64,000 nucleotides of DNA. It comes from Stutzerimonas xanthomarina (lineage in GTDB: Bacteria > Pseudomonadota > Gammaproteobacteria > Pseudomonadales > Pseudomonadaceae). Position 1 is the stretch's first letter. Each line of letters opens with the position of its first letter. Positions 43,421 through 54,225 of this stretch are shown one piece after another. Location of the stretch: the NCBI RefSeq assembly GCF_003935375.1, contig NZ_RHQM01000001.1:62001-126000 (forward strand), in the 5' to 3' direction. Under the pieces are notes generated by a model. The model did no database searches and was not told the DNA's origin. It saw only the letters and a program-made list of their open reading frames with translations. A program made the position numbers and the translations under genes.

Positions 43421-44383
43421 ATGCGTGCCCTGCTGATACTGCTGCTACTGACCATGTCCCCTTCTTTCCTGCAGGCGCAGACCCTGCTCAATCAGACCCT
43501 GAACCTGGATACCGGCAGCGGCGTACTGCAGGGCAGTCTGTTGCTGCCGAAAAGCGGCCAGCCGGTACCGGTAGCGCTGCTGATCGCAGGTTCCGGCCCG
43601 ACCGATCGCAACGGCAACAACCCGGCCGGACGCAACGACAGCCTCAAGCGTCTGGCCCAGGGCCTGGCCAAGCTGGGCGTGGCCAGCCTGCGCTACGACA
43701 AGCGCGGCGTCGGCGCCAGCCTGGCGGCCGCACCGGACGAGCGCGAGCTGAGCGTCGAGGGCTATGTCAGCGATGCGCTGGCCTGGAGCGCGAAGCTCAA
43801 GGGCGATCCCCGTTTCAGCCAACTGATCCTGATCGGCCACAGCGAAGGCGCGCTGATCGCCAGTCTCGCCGCGCCGAAGTCGGGCGCCGCGGCGCTGATC
43901 AGCATCGCCGGCAGCGGCCGACCGATCGACGAGGTGCTGCGCGAGCAACTGCAGGGTCGCCTGCCGCCGGCACTGCTCGCCACCAGTTATTTTCTGATCG
44001 ACGAGCTCAAGGCCGGCCGAACCCACGCCGAAGTGCCGGACCCCCTGCAGGTGCTGTTCCGCCCCAGCGTGCAGCCGTACCTGATTTCGCTGTTCGCCTA
44101 CGACCCGGCGGAGGCCTTCGCGGCCGTCGAGACACCCGCGCTGATCGTCCAGGGCCGCCACGACATCCAGGTCGGCATCGAGGACGCCGAGGCCCTGCAG
44201 CGTGCCAAGCCCGACGCCGAACTGGCGCTGATCGATGGCATGAACCATGTGCTGCGCATCGTCCCGGGGAATGCGCAACAGTTGGCCTCCTATGATGACC
44301 CCGACCTGCCGCTCGCCTGGGGCCTGCAGGAACGTATCCGACACTTCCTGCAGGCCAATGGCATCCTGCCAGCCTCCAGTTAG
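43421..44383 (+). CDS. Exported alpha/beta hydrolase
   Basis: 320 residues with a signal peptide (about 1-19, ALLILLLLTMSPSFLQAQ). Alpha/beta-hydrolase features are the oxyanion strand VALLIAGSGPTDRNGNN, LRYDKRGVG, the nucleophile elbow LIGHSEGALIA, Asp in LIVQGRHDIQVG and His in GMNHVLR. This S9-like or YqiA/acyl-hydrolase type is probably periplasmic; substrate unknown. The ATG at 43421 is chosen because the signal peptide begins there; the longer frame runs back into the aroC promoter. Confidence 0.88.
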   Translation: MRALLILLLLTMSPSFLQAQTLLNQTLNLDTGSGVLQGSLLLPKSGQPVPVALLIAGSGPTDRNGNNPAGRNDSLKRLAQGLAKLGVASLRYDKRGVGASLAAAPDERELSVEGYVSDALAWSAKLKGDPRFSQLILIGHSEGALIASLAAPKSGAAALISIAGSGRPIDEVLREQLQGRLPPALLATSYFLIDELKAGRTHAEVPDPLQVLFRPSVQPYLISLFAYDPAEAFAAVETPALIVQGRHDIQVGIEDAEALQRAKPDAELALIDGMNHVLRIVPGNAQQLASYDDPDLPLAWGLQERIRHFLQANGILPASS

Positions 44384-44464
44384 GCGCCGCGCTGCCGATA
44401 GCCCGCATGACGAGGGCCCGATTGGCTCCTGAACGAGCCGCCGCGCAGGCCCAGGAACGCGCAG

Positions 44465-45244
44465 ATGACCGACAGCGAAACCACCCAGAGCACTGAAAAA
44501 GACCAGCCGGCAGCACCGAAGCATCCGTGGACGGAGCTCAAGCCCGACCGTTTCCGCCTGCTGCGCCTGGCACCACTGCCCACCGAGCGCGACGGCGGCG
44601 CGCGCCCGCTGCGATTCGTCGAACTTGCGCAACTGGAACGGCATACGCCGGAGCAGAGTCTGCTGCGGATGTTCATCAACATCCCCGGCCAGGTGCGCGC
44701 GCGCAAGAACAACGTCCTGGAGGTGTGGGCCGATCACCGCAGCAAGGAACTGCGCTTCGGGCCGGATAGCGGGTTGCAACTCGAGCCGGCCAACCGCGGC
44801 CTCGGTCGCTTTCTGCTGGCCCAGAGTGCGGCATGGGCGCAGAAGCGCTGGAGCCACTATCTGGTCGAGGGCGGCGCGTTGCCGAAGGATGTGGCGAGCG
44901 AAGACCAGCGCCTGCGTCGCGATCACTGCCTGCGCACCCAGGGCTTCGATATCGACTACCCCCAGGCGACGCCGCTCAAGCCAACCTACGGCGCACCGCG
45001 GGTCAGCGCCCTGCGAGCGGACTGGAACAGCGAGAAGGTGCAGGTAGTGGAGCTGCAGGAGGCGGCGGCGATGCTGGAACAGGCCGACCGCAACCTGCAG
45101 GCACAGGAGAACCAGATTCGTGAACTGCAGGAGCGAATCGCCCGCTTCCGTCGTGAGGACGGTGCGCTGCGATTCACCATTGTTTGCCTGATTGCGCTGG
45201 CGCTGTTCCAGGCCGGCCTGCTGATCTGGATGGCGACGCGCTAA
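44465..45244 (+). CDS. Conserved-type protein with coiled coil and C-terminal membrane anchor, unknown function
   Basis: 259 residues that I do not recognise. There is a basic, soluble N-terminal domain, a coiled coil about 190-235 (VQVVELQEAAAMLEQADRNL ... RELQERIARF) and a single C-terminal helix (FTIVCLIALALFQAGLLIWM) ending MATR, so the bulk faces the cytoplasm. It reads downstream of the hydrolase with an 81-base gap and ends ten bases from the convergent LamB-like gene. Confidence 0.75.
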   Translation: MTDSETTQSTEKDQPAAPKHPWTELKPDRFRLLRLAPLPTERDGGARPLRFVELAQLERHTPEQSLLRMFINIPGQVRARKNNVLEVWADHRSKELRFGPDSGLQLEPANRGLGRFLLAQSAAWAQKRWSHYLVEGGALPKDVASEDQRLRRDHCLRTQGFDIDYPQATPLKPTYGAPRVSALRADWNSEKVQVVELQEAAAMLEQADRNLQAQENQIRELQERIARFRREDGALRFTIVCLIALALFQAGLLIWMATR

Positions 45245-45254
45245 TCCGCGACTT

Positions 45255-46532
<1,278 letters not shown>

Positions 46533-46561
46533 TCATTCCTGTAACCGTCCACTTTCATCGA

Positions 46562-46584
46562 CCGCCTGCTGGCAAGGCAGGCGG
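46562..46584 (-). repeat. Intercistronic hairpin between gtsD and the porin gene
   Basis: CCGCCTGC (46562-46569) pairs with GCAGGCGG (46577-46584), eight perfect pairs, loop of seven, four bases beyond the gtsD stop. No U-run follows leftward, so it more likely stabilises the upstream message or partly attenuates. Confidence 0.5.
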
Positions 46585-46588
46585 CAGT

Positions 46589-47761
46589 TCACTGCGCTGT
46601 GCCCGCTCCGTTGGAAACCAGCCGGGTGATCTTGCTCTCGCGCACCGGCTCCGGCTGCACAACGCCAAGCCGCTCGCCGGTCTGCGCATCGAAGAGCAGC
46701 GCCTTGCGCGGGTCGAACTGCAGATTGAGCGTTTCCCACACCCGCGGCGCCTGATCCGGCGCCAAGCGGCAGCAGGCCTTGACCTGATTCAGCGTGAACA
46801 CCACCAGGGTGTCTGGCCCGGTGGGTTCCACCACTTCGATATCGACCGCCAGAGAAAAATCCGCTGATCCTGCTGGAGCCAGGCCGATTTGTTCCGGTCG
46901 GATGCCGAGAATGAGTTCGCGATCACGCAACCCGTCGTCACTGGTGATCGGCAGCGGCAGCTCGCAACTGCCCTGCTCGCTGTTGAGCACGCCTACCCAG
47001 CGTCCGTCGCGCTGACGAATACGCAGCGGCACGAAGTTCATCGGTGGCGAGCCGATGAAGCTGGCGACGAACAGATTGGCCGGGTTGTTGTAGATCTCGT
47101 GGGGCGTGCCGAACTGCTGGATCACGCCGTCCTTCATCACCGCGACCTTGTCGCCGAGGGTCATCGCCTCGATCTGGTCATGGGTGACGTATACCGTGGT
47201 GGTCTTCAGGCGCTGGTGCATCAGCTTGATTTCGGTGCGCATCTCCACCCGCAGCTTGGCATCGAGGTTCGACAGCGGTTCGTCGAACAGGTAGATCTTC
47301 GGCCGCCGAGCCAGCGCCCGGCCCATGGCCACGCGCTGCTGCTGGCCGCCGGAGAGCTGCGCCGGCTTGCGCGCGAGCAGCGGTTCGATCTGCAGCAGCT
47401 TGGCGACCCGCGCCACCTCCTCCTCGATCTTCGCCGCCGACACCTTGCGCATCTTCAGGCCGAAGGCAATGTTGTCGCGCACGCTCATGGTCGGGTAGAG
47501 CGCGTAGGACTGAAACACCATGGCGATGTCGCGATCCTTCGGGCTGGCTTGGCTGATGTCCTCGCCGTCGACGAGAATCTCGCCGCCGGTGATGTTCTCC
47601 AGCCCGGCGATGCAGTTCATCAGGGTGGATTTTCCGCAGCCCGAAGGCCCGACCAGGATCAGGAATTCACCGGCGTCGATCTTCAGCGCGATGTCTTTCA
47701 GCGTTGCGATCTGGCTGTTGCCATAACTCTTTTGAACGTTGCGCAGTTCCAGGGAAGCCAT
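46589..47761 (-). CDS. gtsD: Sugar ABC transporter ATP-binding protein
   Basis: 390 residues of the MalK/UgpC/MsmK type. Walker A is [10 protein letters not shown], signature [15 protein letters not shown], Walker [14 protein letters not shown]-loop [13 protein letters not shown]-terminal regulatory OB domain follows from about residue 240. It powers uptake through GtsB/GtsC on the inner face of the membrane. The ATG at 47761 lies 11 bases after the gtsC stop. Confidence 0.93.
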   Translation of the reverse strand: MASLELRNVQKSYGNSQIATLKDIALKIDAGEFLILVGPSGCGKSTLMNCIAGLENITGGEILVDGEDISQASPKDRDIAMVFQSYALYPTMSVRDNIAFGLKMRKVSAAKIEEEVARVAKLLQIEPLLARKPAQLSGGQQQRVAMGRALARRPKIYLFDEPLSNLDAKLRVEMRTEIKLMHQRLKTTTVYVTHDQIEAMTLGDKVAVMKDGVIQQFGTPHEIYNNPANLFVASFIGSPPMNFVPLRIRQRDGRWVGVLNSEQGSCELPLPITSDDGLRDRELILGIRPEQIGLAPAGSADFSLAVDIEVVEPTGPDTLVVFTLNQVKACCRLAPDQAPRVWETLNLQFDPRKALLFDAQTGERLGVVQPEPVRESKITRLVSNGAGTAQ

Positions 47762-47772
47762 CGTTGTTCTCC

Positions 47773-48615
47773 TCAACCCTTGACGGCGCCGGCAGTCAGC
47801 CCGCGCAGGAAATATTTGCCGGCGACCACGTAGACCAACAGCGTGGGCAGGCCGGCGATCATCGCCGCGGCCATGTCGACGTTGTATTGCTTGGCGCCAG
47901 TGCTGGTGTTCACCAGGTTGTTCAGTGCCACGGTGACCGGCTGGGTATCGCCACTGGCGAACACCACGCCGAAAAGGAAGTCGTTCCAGATCTGGGTGAA
48001 CTGCCAGATCAGGCAGACCATGATGATCGGTACCGACATCGGCAGCAGAATGCGCCCGAAGATGGTGAAGAAGCCGGCACCGTCCAGCCGTGCCGCCCGC
48101 ACCAGCGCGTCCGGCACGCTGACGTAGAAGTTGCGGAAGAACAGCGTGGTGAAGGCCAGGCCGTAGACCACGTGCACCAGCACCAGGCCGGTGGTGGTAT
48201 TGGCCAGGCCGAGTTTGCCGAGGGTGAAGGACGCCGGCAGCAGGATCACCTGGAACGGCAGGAAGCAGCCGAACAGCAGCAGACCGAAGAACAGCTGCGA
48301 GCCACGGAAGCGCCACATTGACAGCACATAGCCGTTCAGCGCGCCCAGCGCGGTGGAAATCAGCACGGCTGGGATGACGATCTTCACCGAGTTCCAGAAG
48401 TAGCCGCCGATACTGTCCCAGGCCGTCAGCCAGCCCATGGCGCTGAACGCTTCCGGCCAGCTCAGCAGGTTGCCGGTACGGATGTCTTCCGGGGTCTTGA
48501 AGCTGGTCAGCAGCATCACGATCAGCGGCACCAGGTAGACGGCGCAGGCCAGCAACAGGGTGGCATGGATGGTCAGGCGCCCGAGGGTCAGGCGCGGTTG
48601 CGCGAAGTCAGACAT
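47773..48615 (-). CDS. gtsC: Sugar ABC transporter permease (MalG-type)
   Basis: 280 residues with six helices. The EAA loop that contacts the ATPase is DALVRAARLDGAGFFTIFGRI. It forms the membrane channel with GtsB. The ATG at 48615 overlaps the gtsB stop by 8 bases, showing coupled translation. Confidence 0.93.
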   Translation of the reverse strand: MSDFAQPRLTLGRLTIHATLLLACAVYLVPLIVMLLTSFKTPEDIRTGNLLSWPEAFSAMGWLTAWDSIGGYFWNSVKIVIPAVLISTALGALNGYVLSMWRFRGSQLFFGLLLFGCFLPFQVILLPASFTLGKLGLANTTTGLVLVHVVYGLAFTTLFFRNFYVSVPDALVRAARLDGAGFFTIFGRILLPMSVPIIMVCLIWQFTQIWNDFLFGVVFASGDTQPVTVALNNLVNTSTGAKQYNVDMAAAMIAGLPTLLVYVVAGKYFLRGLTAGAVKG

Positions 48616-49525
48616 GGCGCTTGTTCCTCAGCTCGGAATACAGGTACGGCACGATGATCGCCATCACCGCGCCGAGCATCAGCATGGCGCTCGCCGCACC
48701 TAGGCCCATCTGGCCGCGGGTGAAGGTGTGGGCGTACATGAACATCGCCGGCAGATCGCTGGAATAGCCCGGCCCACCGGCGGTCATCGCCGCGACCAGG
48801 TCAAAGCTCTTGATCGCGATATGGGCCAGAATCATCAAGGCACTGAAGAACACCGGGCGCAGGCTCGGCAGCACGATGCGCAGGTAGATGGTCGGCAGGC
48901 TCGCACCATCCACCTGGGCGGCGCGAATGATCGACTGATCGACACTGCGGAGGCCGGCGAGGAACAGCGCCATGACGAACCCGGAGGCCTGCCACACCGC
49001 CGCGATCACCAGGCAATAGATGACCCGATCCGGATCAACCAGCCAGTCGAAGCGAAAGCCTTCCCAGCCCCAGTCGCGCAGCAGCTTGTCCAGGCCCAGG
49101 CCGGGATTGAGCAACCACTGCCAGGCGGTGCCGGTGACGATCATCGACAGCGCCATGGGGTACAGGTAGATGGTGCGGATCAGCCCTTCGCGACGGATGC
49201 GCTGGTCCAGCAGCACGGCGAGCACGACGCCGATGATCAGGCTGATGGCGATGAACAGGCCGCCGAAGACCAGCAGGTTCTGGCTGGCGACCCACCAGCG
49301 GTCGTTGTCCCACAGGCGCTCGTATTGCTGCAGGCCGACCCACTTGTAGCTGGGCATGAAGCGCGAGTTGGTGAACGAGAGCAGGAAGGTCCAGCCGATG
49401 TAGGCGTAGAAGCCGACCAGCACGATCAGCATGCTCGGCGCCAGAACCAGCTTGGGCAGCCAGCGCTGCAGGGCGTCGAGCGGCGAGGCTTTGACAGGCC
49501 TGGCTTGAAGCGCGATGGAGCTCAT
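48608..49525 (-). CDS. gtsB: Sugar ABC transporter permease (MalF-type)
   Basis: 305 residues with six helices. The EAA loop is QSIIRAAQVDGASLPTIYLR. It pairs with GtsC. It starts 109 bases after the gtsA stop, across two strong hairpins, which suggests lower expression than the binding protein. Confidence 0.93.
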   Translation of the reverse strand: MSSIALQARPVKASPLDALQRWLPKLVLAPSMLIVLVGFYAYIGWTFLLSFTNSRFMPSYKWVGLQQYERLWDNDRWWVASQNLLVFGGLFIAISLIIGVVLAVLLDQRIRREGLIRTIYLYPMALSMIVTGTAWQWLLNPGLGLDKLLRDWGWEGFRFDWLVDPDRVIYCLVIAAVWQASGFVMALFLAGLRSVDQSIIRAAQVDGASLPTIYLRIVLPSLRPVFFSALMILAHIAIKSFDLVAAMTAGGPGYSSDLPAMFMYAHTFTRGQMGLGAASAMLMLGAVMAIIVPYLYSELRNKRHV

Positions 49526-49565
49526 GGGTGTGATCCCTCATGGAAATCGGGGATGTCGTCGTCCG

Positions 49566-49627
49566 CGGCACAGACCGAGGCCTGTGCCGGGACGAACGTT
49601 TCGGGAAGCGGGCGGAACGGTCCGCCC
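49566..49627 (-). repeat. Two intercistronic hairpins after gtsA
   Basis: CGGCACAG (49566-49573)/CTGTGCCG (49582-49589), eight pairs; GGGCGGA (49610-49616)/TCCGCCC (49621-49627), seven pairs. Both are perfect and lie between the binding-protein gene and the first permease gene, the place where many sugar ABC operons carry 3' stabilising structures. Confidence 0.6.
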
Positions 49628-49633
49628 TCAGCG

Positions 49634-50881
49634 TTACTGCACGGCCTGGATCGCTGCCGCCAGTTGCTTGGCCGCCTTTTGCGGGTCGGCCTTGGGGTCG
49701 TTGAAGAAGTTGGTGACGACGTCGAACACCGCGCCCTGCACATAGCTTGAAGCCGCCATGCCATGGGTCAGGCTGGGCTGCAGGCCGCTGCCCTTGGCGG
49801 CCTCCTTGAAGTCGGTCATCGACTGCTGGGCGCAGGCGTCGAACTCGCTCATGTCCTGGTCCTGGCGAACCGGGATAGAGCCCTTATTCTGATTGAAGAA
49901 GGTCTGGAATTCCGGCTCCAGCACCGTGCGCGCCAGGTCTTCCTGAGCCTTGCGGTTGTCATCGTTGCTGAGCTTGAACATGGCCAGCGAGTCGATATTG
50001 AAGGCGAAGCTGCCCTGGGTGCCGGGGAACGGCAGGCACTGGTAGTCCTCGCCAGCCACCTTGTTGGCGGCGGTGAACTCGCTCTTGGCCCAGTCGCCCA
50101 TGATCTGCATGCCGGCCTTGCCGTCGATGACCATGCCGGTGGCACGGTTCCATTCGCGCCCGGCCGCGTCGGCGTCGATGTAGTCGCGCAACTTCTTCAG
50201 TGCGGTGAAGGCCTGAACCATCTTGTCGCCGGTCAGGGTGTCGTTATCCAGCTCGACGAAGGCCTTGTGATAGTCGTCCGGGCCGAGAATGCTCAGTACA
50301 AAGCCCTCGAACACGGTGCCGTCCTGCCAGGGCTGGCCGCCGTGGGCAACCGGAATGAAGCCGGCAGCCTTGAGCTTGTCCGCCGCGGCAAAGAATTCGT
50401 CAAGGGTCTTCGGCGGCGTGGCGCCGGCCTTCTCGAACACTTCCGGGTTGATCCACAGCCAGTTGACCCGATGCACGTTGACCGGCACCGCAACGTAGGA
50501 ACCGTCGTACTGCATGATCTTGCGCACCTGCTCGGGCAGCATTTCGTCCCAGCGTTCTGCCTTGGCGGTGTCATCGAGATTGGCGAGCAGGCCGAGTTCG
50601 CCCCACTCCTGGATGTCCGGGCCCTTGATCTGTGCGGCGGACGGCGGGTTGCCGGAGACGGCGCGGGTCTTCAGTACGGTCATGGCAGCCTCGCCACCAC
50701 CGCCGGCCACGGCGAAGTCCTTCCAGGTATGGCCTTTCTGCTCGACCAGCTTCTGCAGGGTGTCGGCGGCGCGTTTCTCGCCACCGGAAGTCCACCAGTG
50801 TAGAACTTCGACCTCGCCGGCATGGGCGAGCAATGGCAGGGCAAGGGAAACGGAAAGAGCGAGACGATGGATCGCGTTCAT
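49634..50881 (-). CDS. gtsA: Glucose/sugar ABC transporter substrate-binding protein
   Basis: 415 residues with a Sec signal peptide (about 1-21, ending [14 protein letters not shown]). A type I sugar-binding protein (MalE/UgpB family): [31 protein letters not shown] and the hinge region [15 protein letters not shown]. It captures glucose or related sugars in the periplasm for GtsBCD. The ATG at 50881 fits the signal peptide. Linked to the edd-glk-gltR-gtrS genes upstream. Confidence 0.92.
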   Translation of the reverse strand: MNAIHRLALSVSLALPLLAHAGEVEVLHWWTSGGEKRAADTLQKLVEQKGHTWKDFAVAGGGGEAAMTVLKTRAVSGNPPSAAQIKGPDIQEWGELGLLANLDDTAKAERWDEMLPEQVRKIMQYDGSYVAVPVNVHRVNWLWINPEVFEKAGATPPKTLDEFFAAADKLKAAGFIPVAHGGQPWQDGTVFEGFVLSILGPDDYHKAFVELDNDTLTGDKMVQAFTALKKLRDYIDADAAGREWNRATGMVIDGKAGMQIMGDWAKSEFTAANKVAGEDYQCLPFPGTQGSFAFNIDSLAMFKLSNDDNRKAQEDLARTVLEPEFQTFFNQNKGSIPVRQDQDMSEFDACAQQSMTDFKEAAKGSGLQPSLTHGMAASSYVQGAVFDVVTNFFNDPKADPQKAAKQLAAAIQAVQ

Positions 50882-50964
50882 GTAGAGGCACCTTCTTGTT
50901 TTTATCCGGCAAGTCATGGTCGCTTGCGATGGACCGAGTCTATGCGCAGGGAAATGGACACTGG

Positions 50965-51024
50965 GTAACGAAGGGATGGGCGATGGTCACAGAGCCGTTA
51001 CAAAGCCGCAGCGATCGTAACGAA
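50965..51024 (-). promoter_or_regulatory. Repeated GTAACGAA boxes upstream of gtsA
   Basis: GTAACGAA at 50965-50972 and 51017-51024 in the same orientation, with the inverted CGTTACAA at 50997-51004 between. They lie 84-143 bases before the gtsA ATG in the gap after gtrS. Candidate binding boxes for the adjacent response regulator GltR. Confidence 0.45.
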
Positions 51025-51039
51025 GTGCACTGAGCCGGA

Positions 51040-52488
51040 TCAGCGCGGCAAGGTCAGCGTCACCCTCAGCCCTCCCTGCTGCAGATTGCGCATGCTCAGT
51101 TCGCCACCGTGGGCGTGGGCGATATTCCGTGCGATACCGAGCCCCAGCCCGTAGCCCTGCTGCTGCCCCGAGAGCCGCACGTGGGGTTCGAAGACATGCT
51201 CAAGACGCTGCTCGGGCACGCCCGGGCCCTCGTCATCGACGTGCAGCACCAGCGCCTCCTTGCCGTCCTCGACATGCAGGTGGGCGCGCTCACCGTACTT
51301 CAGGGCATTGTCCAGCAGATTGCCAATGCAGCGCTTGAGAGCCAGCGGTTTGCCCGGATAAGGTGCCGAAGCCCGGCCGTCCAGGGTCACGCGGGTCTGG
51401 TCGCAGGCCTGATAGGGCTCGACGATGTGTTCCAGCAGCAGATTGAGGTCCACCGCCTCGATGTTCTCGTGGATGTCGGTGTCCTTCACGCATTGCAGTG
51501 CGCCCTTGACCAGCAGCTCCAGCTCGTCGAGGTCACGGGTGAACTTGATCTGCTGGACTTCATCTTCCAGCAGCTCGACACGCAGACGCAGGCGCGTGAT
51601 GGGCGTGCGCAGGTCATGGGAGATCGCGCTGAACAATTGACCTCGTTCGGTCAGGTAGCGACTGATGCGCTGGCGCATGTTGTTGAAGGCACGACTCACC
51701 TCGACGATCTCGCTGGCCCCAGCCTCGGTCAGCGGCCGTACCTCGCCGCCTACCGACATTTCCCGCGCCGCCTTGGCCAGGCGCTTCAGCGGCCGGCTCT
51801 GCCAGCGCACCAGCAGGCCGATGAACAGCAGCAGGAAGGCGCTGGTCAGCACGATGAACCACAGCTGCTGAATCGGCAGGCCCTCGTCTTCCAGGCTGAC
51901 GTAGGGTGCCGGCATCAGCGATGCGAGGTAGAGCCATTCCTGCGGGGCGATCTGGATCTGCGTCACCAGCACCGGCGGTGACAGTGGCTCCAGCCCCAGC
52001 GCGTAGTGCGCCCAGGAGCGCGGCAGCTCGTCGAGCTTGATGCCGCTGTTGAAGATGCGCAGATTGTCCGGGCTGACGAACTCGATGGTCAGGTCCACCT
52101 CGCCACCAAGCCGTTGACGCAACACCTGCTCGACCTCATGCAGGACGGCCCGCTTGCGCGGCGTCTCCGGAAGAATCTTCATGTCCAGCGGCTTGTCGTT
52201 GAGCGAGACGAAGAAGCGCGTGCCGCCCATGCTGCGCAATTGGTCGAGCACCAGCGGGCGGTAGCCCAGCGGCAGGGAACGGAAATAGCTGACGCTGGCC
52301 GCCATCGACTGCGCCAGGCTGCGGGCGCTGGTGAGCAGGCCTTCCATCTGGCTGGCGCGCAGTTGTGACAACCAGATCAGGCTCGACAGGCCTTGGGCCA
52401 ACAACACCGCCAACAGGGTCAATAACAGCATGCGCCCGAGCAGCGAGCGCGGCACCAGCCGCAGCCGCCGCTCAGTGCGCAGATTCAT
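51040..52488 (-). CDS. gtrS: Sensor histidine kinase GtrS (GltS-type)
   Basis: 482 residues. Helices at about 17-40 and 212-234 enclose a periplasmic sensor domain; a HAMP linker follows, then the phospho-acceptor histidine in FSAISHDLRTPITRLRLR (about 291) and the ATPase boxes (NLLDNALKYG, DEGPGVPE, GYGLGLGIARNIAHAHGG). In P. aeruginosa GtrS senses 2-ketogluconate or 6-phosphogluconate and with GltR controls gts and Entner-Doudoroff genes. Its start overlaps the end of gltR by 17 bases. Confidence 0.92.
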   Translation of the reverse strand: MNLRTERRLRLVPRSLLGRMLLLTLLAVLLAQGLSSLIWLSQLRASQMEGLLTSARSLAQSMAASVSYFRSLPLGYRPLVLDQLRSMGGTRFFVSLNDKPLDMKILPETPRKRAVLHEVEQVLRQRLGGEVDLTIEFVSPDNLRIFNSGIKLDELPRSWAHYALGLEPLSPPVLVTQIQIAPQEWLYLASLMPAPYVSLEDEGLPIQQLWFIVLTSAFLLLFIGLLVRWQSRPLKRLAKAAREMSVGGEVRPLTEAGASEIVEVSRAFNNMRQRISRYLTERGQLFSAISHDLRTPITRLRLRVELLEDEVQQIKFTRDLDELELLVKGALQCVKDTDIHENIEAVDLNLLLEHIVEPYQACDQTRVTLDGRASAPYPGKPLALKRCIGNLLDNALKYGERAHLHVEDGKEALVLHVDDEGPGVPEQRLEHVFEPHVRLSGQQQGYGLGLGIARNIAHAHGGELSMRNLQQGGLRVTLTLPR

Positions 52489-53206
52489 GGTGCGGCGTCA
52501 CCTGGGTAGCCAACAGATAGCCGCTGCCACGCACGGTCCGGATCAGCCGCGGCGACTTGCCGGTATCGCGCAGACGCTGGCGCAGGCGACTGACCGCCAT
52601 GTCGACGATGCGCTCCAGCGGCATCACCTCACGCCCGCGGGTGGCATTGGCGATGGTGTCGCGGTCGAGGATCTGCTGCGGATGATCGAGGAACAGCTTG
52701 AGCAGGGCGAAATCGGCACCGGAGAGAAAGACTTCCTCGCCGTCGGCGTGGAACAGGCGGTGGCTGATCATGTCCAGCCGCCATTCATCAAACGCCAGCA
52801 CATCGCTGCCGCGCTCCTGGGCGAAGCTGACTCGACGCAACAACGCCTTGATCCGCGCGAGCAATTCGCGCGGGCTGAACGGCTTACCCAGGTAGTCGTC
52901 GGCCCCCAGCTCCAGGCCGACGACCCGATCGGCCTCGTCGGAGCTGGCGGTGAGCATGATGATCGGCATCGAAGCCAACCGCTCGTGCTGGCGAATCCAG
53001 CGGCACAGGCTGAAGCCGTCCTCGTCGGGCAGCATCACGTCGAGAATCACCAGATCGGCCGGCTCGGCACACAGCGCCGCGCGAAACTGCCCGCCGTCCG
53101 GCACGCCGCGCACATGAAAGCCCGAGCGGCTGAGATAGGTCTGCAACAGTTCGCGGATTTCCTGATCGTCGTCGACCAGAAGGATGTTCTTACCTGCTTG
53201 GCTCAC
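52472..53206 (-). CDS. gltR: Response regulator GltR (OmpR family)
   Basis: 244 residues. Receiver with acidic pocket VDDDQ and phospho-Asp 56 in VILDVMLPDEDG; winged-helix effector from about 135 (LFLDHPQQILDRDTI, VDMAVSRLRQRLRD, LIRTVRGSGYLL). Paired with GtrS. It follows glk by 56 bases, so edd-glk-gltR-gtrS form one unit. Confidence 0.93.
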   Translation of the reverse strand: MSQAGKNILLVDDDQEIRELLQTYLSRSGFHVRGVPDGGQFRAALCAEPADLVILDVMLPDEDGFSLCRWIRQHERLASMPIIMLTASSDEADRVVGLELGADDYLGKPFSPRELLARIKALLRRVSFAQERGSDVLAFDEWRLDMISHRLFHADGEEVFLSGADFALLKLFLDHPQQILDRDTIANATRGREVMPLERIVDMAVSRLRQRLRDTGKSPRLIRTVRGSGYLLATQVTPHHESAH

Positions 53207-53262
53207 GTCACGTCCCTTTTCTTGTTGTTATGGGGTCACCCGTCGACCCGCCATGTCGCAGC

Positions 53263-54225
53263 CTAGGCTCCCTCCAACAACGGTTGCAATGCCACGCCCG
53301 CGCCCTCGAGGCCCGGATACGGCGCGGTCACCAGCCAGACCGGCAGGCGATCGAAATAGCGGCTCATCTGTCCCTTCTCGCGAAACGCCTCGCTGAAACC
53401 GCTGCGCAGGAACATCTCGGCGAAACGCGGCACCACTCCACCGACGATGTAAACGCCGCCGCGGGCACCGAGGGTCAGCACGTTATCGCCGACGATACGC
53501 CCCAACCAGCGGCAGAACTGCTCCAGCACCGCCGCGGCGTAGGCATCGCCGGCCAGCGCGGCCTTGGTGATAGCTGCGGGCGAATCGAGCGCCACCTGCT
53601 GCCCATCCAGCGCGCAGCATGCGCGGTAGAGCGTCAGCAGCCCCGGACCGCTGAGCACTGCCTCGGCATTTACATGGCCGAGCGAACGATGCAGATGCGC
53701 CCAGATCGCCGCCTCGCGCTCGCTGCCGACGGGAAGGCAGATATGCCCGCCCTCGCCCGGCAAGGCGCGCCAACCGCCGCCAGACAGTGGCAGCAATCCG
53801 GCGACTCCGAGCCCGGTGCCGGGCCCTATGACCAGCCGCGGCCGCCCCGGTTCAGGCTCGCCATCGCAAACCGTGATGCGCTCACCATCGTGCAGCCGCG
53901 TCATGCCGAGGGCCATGGCGGTGAAGTCGTTGATTAGCAACAGCTCCTTCACACCCAGCTCGCGGCAGAAGGCTTCGCGGCTCAGCTGCCAATGGTTGTT
54001 GGTGAAGCGAAACAGATCGCCGCCGACCGGCCCGGCACAGGCCAGGCACACCGCCTCGAGGTTTTCCAGCGGCTGATCGACTTCACTCAGGTACGCGAGG
54101 ATCGCCAGCTCCGGCCGCGCATGGTCGGCCGTGGGAATCACGCGAATCTGCTCGATGCGCTGGTCGCGCCACAGCGCGAAACGTGCATTGGTGCCGCCAA
54201 TATCTCCAACCAGCGCCGTCTTCAC
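53263..54225 (-). CDS. glk: Glucokinase (GTG start)
   Basis: 320 residues of the bacterial Glk family: ATP loop [27 protein letters not shown] with the catalytic Asp, [14 protein letters not shown] and [10 protein letters not shown]. It phosphorylates glucose to glucose-6-phosphate. The start is GTG at 54225, overlapping the edd stop as GTGA and preceded by GGAGG at the end of edd; no ATG is near in frame. Confidence 0.94.
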   Translation of the reverse strand: MKTALVGDIGGTNARFALWRDQRIEQIRVIPTADHARPELAILAYLSEVDQPLENLEAVCLACAGPVGGDLFRFTNNHWQLSREAFCRELGVKELLLINDFTAMALGMTRLHDGERITVCDGEPEPGRPRLVIGPGTGLGVAGLLPLSGGGWRALPGEGGHICLPVGSEREAAIWAHLHRSLGHVNAEAVLSGPGLLTLYRACCALDGQQVALDSPAAITKAALAGDAYAAAVLEQFCRWLGRIVGDNVLTLGARGGVYIVGGVVPRFAEMFLRSGFSEAFREKGQMSRYFDRLPVWLVTAPYPGLEGAGVALQPLLEGA

